Position numbers and translations under genes: made by a program. The notes under the pieces were generated by a model that saw only the letters and a list, made by a program, of their open reading frames with translations, was not told the DNA's origin and ran no database searches. From contig CALZKB010000055.1 in NCBI GenBank assembly GCA_945787575.1, positions 1-43,789 on the forward strand: a stretch of 43,789 nucleotides of DNA. The letters run 5' to 3'. The number at the start of each line of letters is the position of its first letter. Within the stretch, counting starts at the first letter, position 1. The DNA is from Thermoanaerobaculia bacterium (GTDB lineage: Bacteria > Acidobacteriota > Thermoanaerobaculia > Multivoradales > JAHEKO01). Positions 32,102-40,423 of the stretch are shown here, piece by piece.

Positions 32102-33052
32102 ATGTCGCACCCTCGATTCTCCGCAACTCCCTCATCCGCCCCTCCCCCTGCCGCTCGGCTGCTGGGGGCGGTCAAGCGCTACGGCGAGGTCACCGCTCTC
32201 GCCGGGGTCGATCTCCAGCTGCGAGCCGGTGAAGTCACCGCCCTACTCGGCCCCAACGGGGCGGGCAAGACCACCGCCGTCCGCTGCCTGCTCGGGTTGA
32301 CCCGTCCCGACGAGGGGCATGTCGAGCTGCTCGACGGCGATCCCCTCGATCGATCCCGGCGAATGCGCACGGGAGCGATGATGCAGATCTCGAGCGTCCC
32401 GCCGACCCTCTCGGTTCGCGAGCACATCGAGCTGTTCTCGTCCTACTATCCGGCGCCGCTGCCGCTGTCTGAAATCTTGGACGCGGCCGGACTCTCGGAG
32501 ATCGCAGACCGGCACTACGGCAAGCTGTCGGGTGGCCAGTGCCAGCGGCTGCTCTTCGCCCTGGCGGTCTGCGGCAATCCCGAGCTCTTGTTCCTCGACG
32601 AACCGACCGTCGGACTCGACGTCTCCAGCCGCCGAGCCTTCTGGGATCACATCCGCGGACTGGTATCGCAAGGCCGGACCGTGCTCCTGACGACCCACTA
32701 CCTGGAAGAGGCCGATGCGCTGGCGGATCGCATCGTCGTGATCGATCACGGCCGGATCGTCGCCGACGGCTCGCCGGCGGAGATCAAGGCCCGGGCGGCG
32801 GCTCGACGAATCCGCTGTCGCACCCAGCTCGATGCTTCCGCGATCGAGGCCCTGCCCGATGTCGAGCGCGTCCAACATGACGGACCGATCTTCGAAATCT
32901 TGACCGCCCGCGCCGAACCGGTGCTACGAGAGCTTCTCGATCGGGACGCCGATCTCGCCGACCTCGAGGTGACCGGTGCCGGGCTCGAGGAGGCTTTCTT
33001 GTCGCTGACTCGTGCCGCCGGTGAACCAAACTTCGAGGAAGGAGCCGCCTGA
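32102..33052 (+). CDS. ABC-2 type transporter ATP-binding protein
   Basis: 316 residues behind GAAGGAGG. Motifs are Walker A (LLGPNGAGKTTAVRCLLG), Q-loop (AMMQISSVPPTLSVREHIEL), signature (KLSGGQCQRLLFALAVCG), Walker B (LLFLDEPTVGLD), and H-loop (LLTTHYLEEADALADRIVVI). The C-terminal 80 residues resemble the regulatory tail of drug- and antibiotic-exporting ATPases (DrrA-like). Its stop overlaps the permease start region (33052), so the two are coupled. With the DesK/DesR pair downstream it probably exports a lipid-active or toxic compound. The substrate is unknown. Confidence 0.93.
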   Translation: MSHPRFSATPSSAPPPAARLLGAVKRYGEVTALAGVDLQLRAGEVTALLGPNGAGKTTAVRCLLGLTRPDEGHVELLDGDPLDRSRRMRTGAMMQISSVPPTLSVREHIELFSSYYPAPLPLSEILDAAGLSEIADRHYGKLSGGQCQRLLFALAVCGNPELLFLDEPTVGLDVSSRRAFWDHIRGLVSQGRTVLLTTHYLEEADALADRIVVIDHGRIVADGSPAEIKARAAARRIRCRTQLDASAIEALPDVERVQHDGPIFEILTARAEPVLRELLDRDADLADLEVTGAGLEEAFLSLTRAAGEPNFEEGAA

Positions 33053-33852
33053 TGAGTCTCGCGCCCGCCGCGTCGGCCGAAACGCCGAGCCCTCGCCCCA
33101 ATCTGTTCAGAATCTACCGGCTCGAAGCCAAGCTCGAGTTCTTGAAGGTGCTCCGTCTGCCGGCATTCGCTATTCCGACGATCGCCTTTCCGGTGCTCTT
33201 CTACGTCTTCTTCGGGCTCACCTTCACGCCGCCCGGTGGTTTCAACATGGCCCAGTATCTGCTCGCCACCTACGGCGCGTTCGGGGTGATCGGGGCGTCG
33301 CTGTTCGGCTTTGGCGTCGGCGTGGCGATCGAGCGCGGGCAGGGTTGGATGCTGCTGAAACGGGCGAGTCCGGCGCCGTCCGGCGCCTATTTCGCGGCCA
33401 AGATCGTCATGGCGCTGCTGTTCAGCGGGATCATCGTCTCCCTTCTCTACACGCTTGGGGCCGTCTTCGGCGCCATCGAGATGTCCGGCGGCCGCTGGGC
33501 GCTGTTGGCCGCCAGCCATCTGCTCGGCAGCGTTCCGTTCTGCGCCATGGGTCTCGCCATCGGCTACTTCGCTGGTCCCAACTCGGCGCCGGCGATCGTC
33601 AATCTGATCTACCTGCCGATGGCGTTTCTCTCGGGCCTCTGGCTTCCGATCCAGATCCTCCCGACCTTTATCCAGAAGGTCGCGATGGCGCTGCCCGCTT
33701 ACCACTTTGCACAAGTGGCATTGAAAACCGTCGGCTCGGATGCAGGCCAACCGCTCTCCTTTCACCTCGGCTACCTCGCCATCTTCTCCGTCGTCTGCCT
33801 AGTACTCGCGGGCGTCGGTTATCGTCGCGATAAGGACATGACCTATGGTTGA
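33052..33852 (+). CDS. ABC-2 type transporter permease
   Basis: 266 residues with six hydrophobic helices (AIPTIAFPVLFYVFFGLTF, LLATYGAFGVIGASLFGFGV, AAKIVMALLFSGIIVSLLY, LGSVPFCAMGLAIGYFAG, PAIVNLIYLPMAFLSGLWLP, LAIFSVVCLVLAGVGY), the standard topology of ABC-2 exporters. RLEAKLEFLKVLRLPAF is the cytoplasmic coupling helix. PTFIQKVAMALPAYHFAQVA before the last helix is the family's conserved segment. It starts at the ATG at 33052, sharing one base with the ATPase stop, and overlaps the next gene by eight bases. It forms the membrane pore for the ATPase encoded upstream. Confidence 0.92.
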   Translation: MSLAPAASAETPSPRPNLFRIYRLEAKLEFLKVLRLPAFAIPTIAFPVLFYVFFGLTFTPPGGFNMAQYLLATYGAFGVIGASLFGFGVGVAIERGQGWMLLKRASPAPSGAYFAAKIVMALLFSGIIVSLLYTLGAVFGAIEMSGGRWALLAASHLLGSVPFCAMGLAIGYFAGPNSAPAIVNLIYLPMAFLSGLWLPIQILPTFIQKVAMALPAYHFAQVALKTVGSDAGQPLSFHLGYLAIFSVVCLVLAGVGYRRDKDMTYG

Positions 33853-35629
33853 TCTCAAGACTGCACGCCTTCTCGGTTGCCTAGGCCTGCTTCTCGCCTC
33901 GGTAGTCGGCGCCGACACGCTCGCCATCACCGACGTTCGGCTCTTCGACGGCGAAACGCTCATCGAGGACGCTACGGTGGTCGTCCGCGACGGTCTGATC
34001 GCCGCGGTCGGGCCTCAGGTCGCCGTGCCAGCCGGCGCCGAGGTGCTCTCGCGGCCGGGGTCAACGCTCCTCCCCGGCTTGATCGACAGTCACGGTCACT
34101 CCTGGGGTGACTCTCTCGAGCGCGCCGCGGTCTGGGGGGTCACGACCGTGATCGACATGTTCACGACTCCCGACTTCGCGAGCGCAAGACGGGCGGAACA
34201 GGCCGATGCGGCGGCGCACGATCGAGCCGATCTCGTCTCCGCTGGTGTTCTCGCCACCGCGCCGGGCGGTCACGGCACCCAGTTCGGGGTCGAGATTCCA
34301 ACCCTCGTCTCGCCTGACGAAGCCGATGCCTGGGTCGCCGGGCGGGTCGCCGAAGGTTCGGACTTCATCAAGATCGTGCTCGAAGACGGAACCCTCATCG
34401 GGCGCCCGCTCCCGACCCTCGACGCCCCCACCTTCACCGCCGTCACCAGAGCGGCTCAACAGAGGGGCAAGCTGGCGGTCGCCCATGTCACCACCTTGAA
34501 GATGGCCGAGGCCGCCCTCGCCGCCGGTGTAGACGGGTTGGTCCATCTTTTCCGCGACGAGACAGTTCCCGAGGACTGGCTTCGCCGGGCTGCCGCAGCC
34601 GGTCTCTTCATCGTGCCGACGCTCACGGTGCTCGAGAGCACCACCGGCGCCCCTTCAGGCCGGTCGCTGACCGAGGACCCTCGGCTCGAGCGATGGCTGA
34701 CTCCGGCCGAGCGCGGCGGCCTGACCCGGAGCTTCCCGCCCCGCGAGGGGGCCTCCCTCGCGGCCGCCAAGCGCAGCATAGTCCTGCTGCGCGACGCGGG
34801 AGTGCCGCTCCTGGCCGGCACCGACGCCCCGAACCCCGGCACTACGCACGGCGCCAGCATGCATCGCGAGCTCGAACTGCTGGTGGGCGCGGGTCTCACC
34901 CCGGCGGAAGCGCTCGAAGCGGCGACCTCCGTACCGGCGGACGTCTTCGGCCTGACCGATCGCGGCCGGATCGAGGTCGGGCGGCACGCCGACCTGCTTC
35001 TGGTGGATGGCGATCCGCTCGCCGACATCACCGCGACCCGATCGATCGCGACCGTCTGGAAGGCCGGCGTCGCGGTGGAGCGGCCCGAGCACCACTCGAC
35101 GGCAATCGCGTCGAGAGCGGTCGTCGACGGACCGGTCGCCGGTTTCGACTCGGGCGAGCTGGCGGCGGCGGCCGGCTTCGGCTGGGTCGAATCCACCGAC
35201 TCGATGATGGGCGGCAAGTCCATCGTCAGCCTCGAGATCCGGGACGATGGAGCGGGTGGCACTCCGCACTCGTTGTTGCTCACCGGTGAGATCCGGAGCG
35301 GTTTCGCCTTCCCTTGGGCCGGCGCCATGTACTTCCCCGGCTCGGCACCGATGACTCCGACGAATCTGTCCGGCTCGTCGGCGCTGGCGTTCCAGGTCCG
35401 CGGCGACCCCGGCACCTATCGGGTGATGATGTTCGCCGAGAGCCTCGGGCAGATGCCTTCGCAACAGACCTTCGAGGTGACCGATAGCTGGTCGGAAGTC
35501 GTGCTCGAGCTCGCGAAGTTTCCGGGAGTCGACCCGGCCGGCGCCACCGGCATCCTGTGGACGGCCGGTCCTGCCACCGGCCCCTTTCGGCTCCAGATCG
35601 ACCAGATCGAGCTGCGCTCGGTAGACTGA
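33845..35629 (+). CDS. amidohydrolase-family enzyme fused to a C-terminal CIA30-like domain
   Basis: 594 residues with a signal peptide (LLGCLGLLLASVVGADTLA). Residues about 25-420 form an amidohydrolase domain: LLPGLIDSHGHSWGD (metal H-x-H), FIKIVLEDG (probable bridging Lys), LAVAHVTT and GLVHLFRDE (metal His), LLAGTDAPNPGTTHG (metal Asp), then RGRIEVGRHADLLLVDGDPL. Residues about 430-594 (FGWVESTDSMMGGKSIVSLE, GTYRVMMFAESLG, LQIDQIEL) match the CIA30 domain, a beta-sandwich first known from complex I assembly. The fusion is exported, so the CIA30 part cannot be a respiratory chaperone here and may bind substrate. It overlaps the permease gene by eight bases, inside the ABC/two-component operon. 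The substrate is unknown. Confidence 0.87.
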   Translation: MVDLKTARLLGCLGLLLASVVGADTLAITDVRLFDGETLIEDATVVVRDGLIAAVGPQVAVPAGAEVLSRPGSTLLPGLIDSHGHSWGDSLERAAVWGVTTVIDMFTTPDFASARRAEQADAAAHDRADLVSAGVLATAPGGHGTQFGVEIPTLVSPDEADAWVAGRVAEGSDFIKIVLEDGTLIGRPLPTLDAPTFTAVTRAAQQRGKLAVAHVTTLKMAEAALAAGVDGLVHLFRDETVPEDWLRRAAAAGLFIVPTLTVLESTTGAPSGRSLTEDPRLERWLTPAERGGLTRSFPPREGASLAAAKRSIVLLRDAGVPLLAGTDAPNPGTTHGASMHRELELLVGAGLTPAEALEAATSVPADVFGLTDRGRIEVGRHADLLLVDGDPLADITATRSIATVWKAGVAVERPEHHSTAIASRAVVDGPVAGFDSGELAAAAGFGWVESTDSMMGGKSIVSLEIRDDGAGGTPHSLLLTGEIRSGFAFPWAGAMYFPGSAPMTPTNLSGSSALAFQVRGDPGTYRVMMFAESLGQMPSQQTFEVTDSWSEVVLELAKFPGVDPAGATGILWTAGPATGPFRLQIDQIELRSVD

Positions 35630-35639
35630 GCCCAGCCCG

Positions 35640-36734
35640 ATGCCCCTGCTTCCCAAGGATCGCTCGCTCGGTTGGACCCGTTACGTCTGGCTGATCTACC
35701 TGGTCCCGATGTTCATCGAACCGGTGGTCACCGGCACGGCGGGCGACTGGCTGATTGCGTCGATATCGGTCGCACTCTTCCTGCCCCTCTACTTCCTCGG
35801 CTTCTGGCTGACCGGCCGGAGACTCCTGGTCCTGATCGGTGTCGTCGTCGCTCTCGCTGGTGTCGTCGCGCCGCTCAACCCGGGTGGCGCGGTCTTCTTC
35901 ATTTACGCCGCGAGCTTCCTCGGCCAGCTCGGCCCTCCGAAGGTCGGCGTCCGCTATCTCGTTCCGATCCTCGCCATTCTCCTGCTCGAGGCGTGGATCG
36001 TCGGATTCCCGCGCTACTCGTGGGTCTGGGCTTCCATCTTCACCCTGATCGTGGGCGGCATCAACATGCACTTTGCAGACGCTGCTCGCCGTCAGGCCAA
36101 GTTGAAACTCGCCCACGACGAAGTGGAGCGGCTGGCGACGATGGCCGAGCGGGAGCGCATCGCCCGCGATCTGCACGACGTGCTCGGTCACACCCTGTCG
36201 CTGATTACGATCAAAGCGGGGCTCGCCGCCCGACTTGCAGACGACGTCCCCCAGCGTGCCGCCCGCGAGATGATCGAGGTCGAGAAGATCTCCCGTTCGG
36301 CTCTCGCCGAGGTTCGGCGCGCGGTTGAGGGCTATCGCTTCCTCTCCCTGGGCGCCGAGGTGGCTCGAGCCAAGGTCGCGTTGGCGGCGGCCGGTGTCGA
36401 ATACACGGTGGAGACCAGTCCGTACGATCTCGACGCCGAGGTCGAGAGTGCCGTCTCGCTGGCGCTGCGCGAAGGGGTGACCAATGTTGTTCGCCACGCC
36501 GGCGCCGATTGGTGCACGATCCGCTTCGGCCAGGCTGACGGGGCGTTCCGGCTGGAGGTCGTCGACGACGGCCGCGGAGGCGCCAGCAAAGAGGGCCACG
36601 GCCTCGCAGGTATGCGCGAACGCATCGAGGCGCTCGGTGGCAACGTCGTCTGCGACCGGTCGCGCGGTACCCGCCTGGCCGTCGTCGTCCCTCTCGGGGA
36701 CAGCCCGGTCACGCAACGCGAGGCGCTCGGCTAG
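35640..36734 (+). CDS. sensor histidine kinase (DesK/LiaS-like, HisKA_3)
   Basis: 364 residues. The N-terminal half has five or six membrane helices with little soluble sensor (YLVPMFIEPVVTGTAG, ALFLPLYFLGFWLTGRRLLV, LLVLIGVVVALAGVVAPL, YLVPILAILLLEAWIVGF), as in DesK-type membrane-state sensors. Next comes a coiled linker, then AERERIARDLHDVLGHTLSL with the phospho-acceptor His. The ATPase domain follows: REGVTNVVRHAG (N-box), VVDDGRGG (G1), GHGLAGMRERIEALGG (G2). It starts 10 bases after the amidohydrolase-gene stop, and its stop TAG overlaps the regulator's GTG. It probably senses envelope or membrane stress linked to the ABC exporter. Confidence 0.93.
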   Translation: MPLLPKDRSLGWTRYVWLIYLVPMFIEPVVTGTAGDWLIASISVALFLPLYFLGFWLTGRRLLVLIGVVVALAGVVAPLNPGGAVFFIYAASFLGQLGPPKVGVRYLVPILAILLLEAWIVGFPRYSWVWASIFTLIVGGINMHFADAARRQAKLKLAHDEVERLATMAERERIARDLHDVLGHTLSLITIKAGLAARLADDVPQRAAREMIEVEKISRSALAEVRRAVEGYRFLSLGAEVARAKVALAAAGVEYTVETSPYDLDAEVESAVSLALREGVTNVVRHAGADWCTIRFGQADGAFRLEVVDDGRGGASKEGHGLAGMRERIEALGGNVVCDRSRGTRLAVVVPLGDSPVTQREALG

Positions 36735-37336
36735 TGATCAGGATTCTCGTCGCCGAGGATCAGGCGATGGTGCAGGGAGCGCTAGCGGCTCTTCTGGAGA
36801 CCGAATCCGATCTCCAGGTCGTAGCGCTAGCCGACGACGGCGACGACGCGCTGGCGCTCGCAGCGGAGCACGATCCGGACGTCGTGGTCACCGACATCGA
36901 GATGCCGCACCGGACCGGCCTCGAACTGGCGACCGAGCTCAAGCGGCGAGGGCCGCGCCCGCGAATCCTCATTCTCACCACCTTCGCTCGGCCCGGCTAC
37001 TTGCGCCGGGCGCTCGAGGCCGGAGCTTCGGGATACCTGCTCAAGGACTCGCCGGCCGAGGAACTAGCCGAGGCGATCCGCCAGGTCCATGCGGGCGGAC
37101 GAGCCATCGACCCGGAGCTCGCGGCCGAAGCTTGGGGCGAATCCGATCCCCTGACCGACCGCGAGCGCCAGGTCGTACGGCTCGCCGGCGAGGGCATGAC
37201 CGGGGCCAAGATCGCCGCCGAGCTCCACCTCTCGGAAGGGACCGTCCGCAACTACCTGTCGGAGGCGATCAACAAGCTTGGTGCCTCGAATCGGATCGAG
37301 GCCGCACGGTTGGCGCGCCGGCGCGGCTGGCTGTAG
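36734..37336 (+). CDS. NarL/FixJ-family response regulator (DesR-like)
   Basis: 200 residues from a GTG that overlaps the kinase stop (TAGTG). The receiver domain is complete: acidic pair in LVAEDQAMVQ, phospho-accepting Asp in VVVTDIEMPHRTG, Thr in ILILTTFARPG, Lys in GYLLKDSPAEEL. The output domain is a LuxR-type helix-turn-helix (LTDRERQVVRLAGEGMTGAK, IAAELHLSEGTVRNYLSEAI). It is the phosphorylated partner of the preceding kinase and probably regulates the whole operon through the inverted repeat at 32012-32040. No other target site was found in the window. Confidence 0.94.
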   Translation: MIRILVAEDQAMVQGALAALLETESDLQVVALADDGDDALALAAEHDPDVVVTDIEMPHRTGLELATELKRRGPRPRILILTTFARPGYLRRALEAGASGYLLKDSPAEELAEAIRQVHAGGRAIDPELAAEAWGESDPLTDRERQVVRLAGEGMTGAKIAAELHLSEGTVRNYLSEAINKLGASNRIEAARLARRRGWL

Positions 37337-37342
37337 CGCCTC

Positions 37343-39292
37343 TCAACGACCCACTCCGCCGGAAGCCCTCCGCAGGTCGAGATCGGGGGCGAGCAGTTCC
37401 GCCCGGGTGAGGGCGTCGGCTGCGCGCTCGCGATCGCCCCGCTGTTGGAGAAGGAGGCCGAGCTTCTGCCAGCTCACTCCATCCGACGGCCAACGCCGGG
37501 TCAACGCTTCGAGTCCAGCAAGCGCCATGTCGACTCGTCCGGCGCGCTCGGCGAGATCGACGCGGAGTCGCCACGGATGCTCGGCGGTCGGGAACGCCTC
37601 GATCACGACCTGGGTGTCCTCGAGGGAGCCGGCCACGTCGCCTCGATCGAGACGGATGCGCGCCCTCGCGAGGCGGGCCGCGGGGTGAGTGGGATCGAGA
37701 GCGAGCGCGTCACCGAAGGCGGCCAGCGCGCCGTCGAGGTCGCCCGTGGCGAGCAGTACGAGGCCGCGCGACTGGTGGAGGTCGGGGCGCTCGAGTACCG
37801 GCGAGAGCGGCGCCTGCGGCGCCGAGGTGACCGCCTCCGCCGTGCCGGGCGCGGGGAGGGCCGCGAACCTCGCGGCAGCCTCTTCGACCCGACCCATCGT
37901 CGCGAGACCCATGCCGACGACCGCATTCTCCCAGCGACGACCGGCAGCGGTGTCGAGTGCCTCGGCGATGCGCTCGCGGTCCCAAAGGCGCAGCGGTGCC
38001 TCGCGGTCGCTGAACTGCCGGTGGGAAATCCCGGTCTCCGGGATCGGAATGCGGCGGCGCACCCAATGATCGGCGGAGCGCACGTGGGTGAGATCGAACG
38101 GTTGGCTACGGCGCACGTGACAGTCGACACAGCCGTCGGCGGTACGTGGAGGCTCACCGGTGACCGCCTCGACCGCGAGATCGGCGGGGCGGGTGCAACC
38201 CCGCTCTCGGTGACACTCCTGGCAGCTTGCGTCGAAAGACGTCACTCCTTGCGCCGCGACCCCGCGATGGGGGTCGTGGCAGCTGGCACAGGTCATCCCC
38301 TTCGTCTGCTGGAAACAAGCCGAGAGCGACAACCGTTCGAGCTGACCGACGAATCGGAAGTCGTCCCCGTTCGTCGCGGTCACCAGCACCGGCAGCCGGG
38401 CGGCGAGCGGCGCCGCCAGACTCGGCCCTCGAGCTCGAGCGCCGTGAAGCTCCCAACGCGCTTCGCCTTGCAGATGGCAGCGCGCACAGGTATCGAGCTG
38501 GACGGCGGCGGGCAGCGCGCCGAGAGTCGGCAGACCGTGATCGAGGGCGGTCTCGGTGCCGGCGATCACCGCGAGGTGGTAGTCGGCGCTGCCGTGACAG
38601 GTCGCGCAGCCGAGGCCGCTGAGGTGCTCGAATGCACCACGGCCGAGCGCGTTCGCCGGAAACAGAGTGCCCCCGGCGAGGGGCTCGCCGACGGCCGCTC
38701 CCGGCAGCTCGGACAGCGCTTGGTCGACATGACAGCCGAGACACCCCTCGGTCAGTGCCATGTCGGCCCCCGCTGCCGGCTCCTCCTCCTCGAATGGAGC
38801 GAGAACCAGCTCGCCGCCCATCGTTTCCAACGGGGCGAAGAAGAGACGATCGGTCAGCTCGCCACTGACGACGTCGGCTTCGACGGTCACCCAGGAGTTG
38901 CCGAATCTTCCGGCTCCGATGCGGCCAACGAGGCGCTGACGACGACGCCCGCCGTCTGCTTCGAGGGTGGTGAGCCACGCACCGTCGAGCTCCCGAGAGA
39001 TCTCGTAGCTACGCCCGTTTCCGGGATTCACGACCGACCCCGTCGGGGGCTCGCCAACCGGCCCGACGCTCGCCGCCATGGCGTGCTCGCCGAGAAAGGC
39101 TCGAACGATCCCGGCATGACAACCGGCGCAGCTCTCGAGCGCAACCGGCACTCGGGCGGCGGCGTTCGGCGTCGAGGTCGGCTGGTTCGACCCTCCGTCC
39201 TCCGGTGGCTTCGTCTGGGTGCCCGGCGTCTCGCCTTCGCACGCCCAGAGAGATGCCGCGCAGCAAAGCCCGACGAGTAGACGAGATTTCAT
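37343..39292 (-). CDS. seven-heme c-type cytochrome lipoprotein with C-terminal TPR repeats
   Basis: 649 residues. A lipoprotein signal peptide ends in L-W-A-C (Cys18). Seven C-x-x-C-H heme sites are visible at about residues 55, 184, 229, 269, 335, 357 and 388 (CAGCH, CLGCH, CATCH, CARCH, CASCH, CQECH, CVDCH). From about 455 to 640 there are TPR-like helical pairs (LVLLATGDLDGALAAFGDAL, LALDPTHPAARLARARIRLD, LGLLLQQRGDRERAADALTR). It should be anchored in the outer or inner membrane facing the periplasm and carry electrons or reduce a substrate, while the TPR part binds a partner. No exact named family is recognised. It is convergent with the response regulator (6-base gap) and stands alone. 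Confidence 0.9.
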   Translation of the reverse strand: MKSRLLVGLCCAASLWACEGETPGTQTKPPEDGGSNQPTSTPNAAARVPVALESCAGCHAGIVRAFLGEHAMAASVGPVGEPPTGSVVNPGNGRSYEISRELDGAWLTTLEADGGRRRQRLVGRIGAGRFGNSWVTVEADVVSGELTDRLFFAPLETMGGELVLAPFEEEEPAAGADMALTEGCLGCHVDQALSELPGAAVGEPLAGGTLFPANALGRGAFEHLSGLGCATCHGSADYHLAVIAGTETALDHGLPTLGALPAAVQLDTCARCHLQGEARWELHGARARGPSLAAPLAARLPVLVTATNGDDFRFVGQLERLSLSACFQQTKGMTCASCHDPHRGVAAQGVTSFDASCQECHRERGCTRPADLAVEAVTGEPPRTADGCVDCHVRRSQPFDLTHVRSADHWVRRRIPIPETGISHRQFSDREAPLRLWDRERIAEALDTAAGRRWENAVVGMGLATMGRVEEAAARFAALPAPGTAEAVTSAPQAPLSPVLERPDLHQSRGLVLLATGDLDGALAAFGDALALDPTHPAARLARARIRLDRGDVAGSLEDTQVVIEAFPTAEHPWRLRVDLAERAGRVDMALAGLEALTRRWPSDGVSWQKLGLLLQQRGDRERAADALTRAELLAPDLDLRRASGGVGR

Positions 39293-39377
39293 CCGCGCAT
39301 CCTAGCGTCGATCGCTCGGCGGAGCGGTCCGCCCCAATCCGGGTCGCCCGATCGGCAGATCGTCGCCGGGCGCTTCC

Positions 39378-39440
39378 GGAGTTCCTGTTTTCTGTTCATC
39401 AAGTCAACGCATCCTGTTTACTCGACAAGGGGTTCCAAAC
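39378..39440. promoter_or_regulatory. AT-rich intergenic patch, probable divergent promoter region
   Basis: Between the divergent cytochrome gene (39292) and the CAP gene (39529) is a 236-base gap. Its centre (TTCCTGTTTTCTGTTCATC onward) is much more AT-rich than the surroundings. TTCATC and TTTACT with 16 bases between them could be plus-strand promoter boxes. TCCTGTTT occurs twice. Nothing else is seen in this gap. Confidence 0.3.
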
Positions 39441-39528
39441 ATGCCCGACCAGTCCTACGGGAGCCATCGGCGGTGGGCTCGAGGCGGAAGTCATTAGCTC
39501 TCTTTCGACGAATCGATAGCATCGAGGA

Positions 39529-40404
39529 GTGTTCGCCGCCCTGCCACTGCTCTTGATCGCGGCTTTGGCGCCGCAACCCGGCTGCGGCCCTCGCACCGTC
39601 GCAGTGCTGGCGGAGATCAACCTGGCGCGGCTCAACGCCGGCACCGCGGCCTTGCGCAGTCACCGGGCGCTGTGTGGCGCCGCCGCCGAGCGCGCACGAG
39701 AGATCGCCGTCGACGGCGCCACCCAAAGACGGATCGAGGACGTCAACCGGCGCACTCGGTCGCTGTACCGCTTGGGGTACGCGGCGCACGCCTGGAGCGA
39801 GGCGTCGCTCATCGGCGGCGGCGACGATCCGTGGCTCGAGCAGTTTCGCGAGGTGCGTGTCGGCTGGCTCGAAGAAGCGGTGCGCGGCGATTTCGAGGAG
39901 GTGGGCATCGGCGTCGACGAATGGGACGGGCGTCCGGTCGTTGCGGTGCTCCTCGCCCTGCCGCGCAGGAGCGTCGAATGGCGCGAGGCGGCGCCTCTGG
40001 CCGATCTGGCGAGCGTCCGGAGCCAAGTGCTTGCGACCGTCAATCGGATCCGCGCGCGGCGGCGCCTGCCCCTTCTGGAGACCCAGCCGCAGCTCGACTC
40101 GGTCGCTCAATCCCATGCCGAAGACATGCTCCGCCGGCGCTACTACGACCACCGCACACCCGAGGGAGCGAGCCCGAGGGAGCGGGTGCGGGACGCCGGT
40201 TACCGCAAGGCCTCGAGAATCGCCGAGAACATCGCCAAGGGGTTGTTCACGCCGACCGAGGTCGTCGAACGATGGATGAACAGCTCCGGCCACCGGCGCA
40301 ACATCCTCGAGCCCACGACCCGCGAGATGGGCGTCGGGGTCGCCTACGGCGACACCGCCAAAGGCCTCGAAATCCTCTGGGTTCAGCTTTTCGCCGGCGG
40401 ATGA
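39529..40404 (+). CDS. secreted protein with two CAP-like domains (SCP/PR-1 superfamily)
   Basis: 291 residues from a GTG at 39529, with a signal peptide (LPLLLIAALAPQPGCG). The second half is a clear bacterial CAP domain: VLATVNRIRARRRLPLLETQ, QSHAEDMLRRRYYDHRTPEG (His and acidic residues of the cavity), IAENIAKGLFTPTEVVERWM, SSGHRRNILEPTTREMGVGV, and WVQLFA. The first half (VAVLAEINLARLNAGTAALR, HRALCGAAAERAREIAVDGA) looks like a degenerate copy of the same fold without the key histidines. CAP proteins are extracellular and bind lipids or act as proteases in a few cases. The role here is unknown. GAGGA overlaps the start too closely for a strong ribosome site, so the start is the least certain part. 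Confidence 0.8.
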   Translation: MFAALPLLLIAALAPQPGCGPRTVAVLAEINLARLNAGTAALRSHRALCGAAAERAREIAVDGATQRRIEDVNRRTRSLYRLGYAAHAWSEASLIGGGDDPWLEQFREVRVGWLEEAVRGDFEEVGIGVDEWDGRPVVAVLLALPRRSVEWREAAPLADLASVRSQVLATVNRIRARRRLPLLETQPQLDSVAQSHAEDMLRRRYYDHRTPEGASPRERVRDAGYRKASRIAENIAKGLFTPTEVVERWMNSSGHRRNILEPTTREMGVGVAYGDTAKGLEILWVQLFAGG

Positions 40405-40423
40405 TCGCCGTGGCGAGAGCGCT

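Noticed and set aside
37445-39280. 611-codon plus-strand open frame opposite the multiheme cytochrome gene
   Set aside because: The opposite strand has seven CxxCH sites, a lipobox and TPR repeats. The plus-strand translation has no family character and is a GC-rich shadow.
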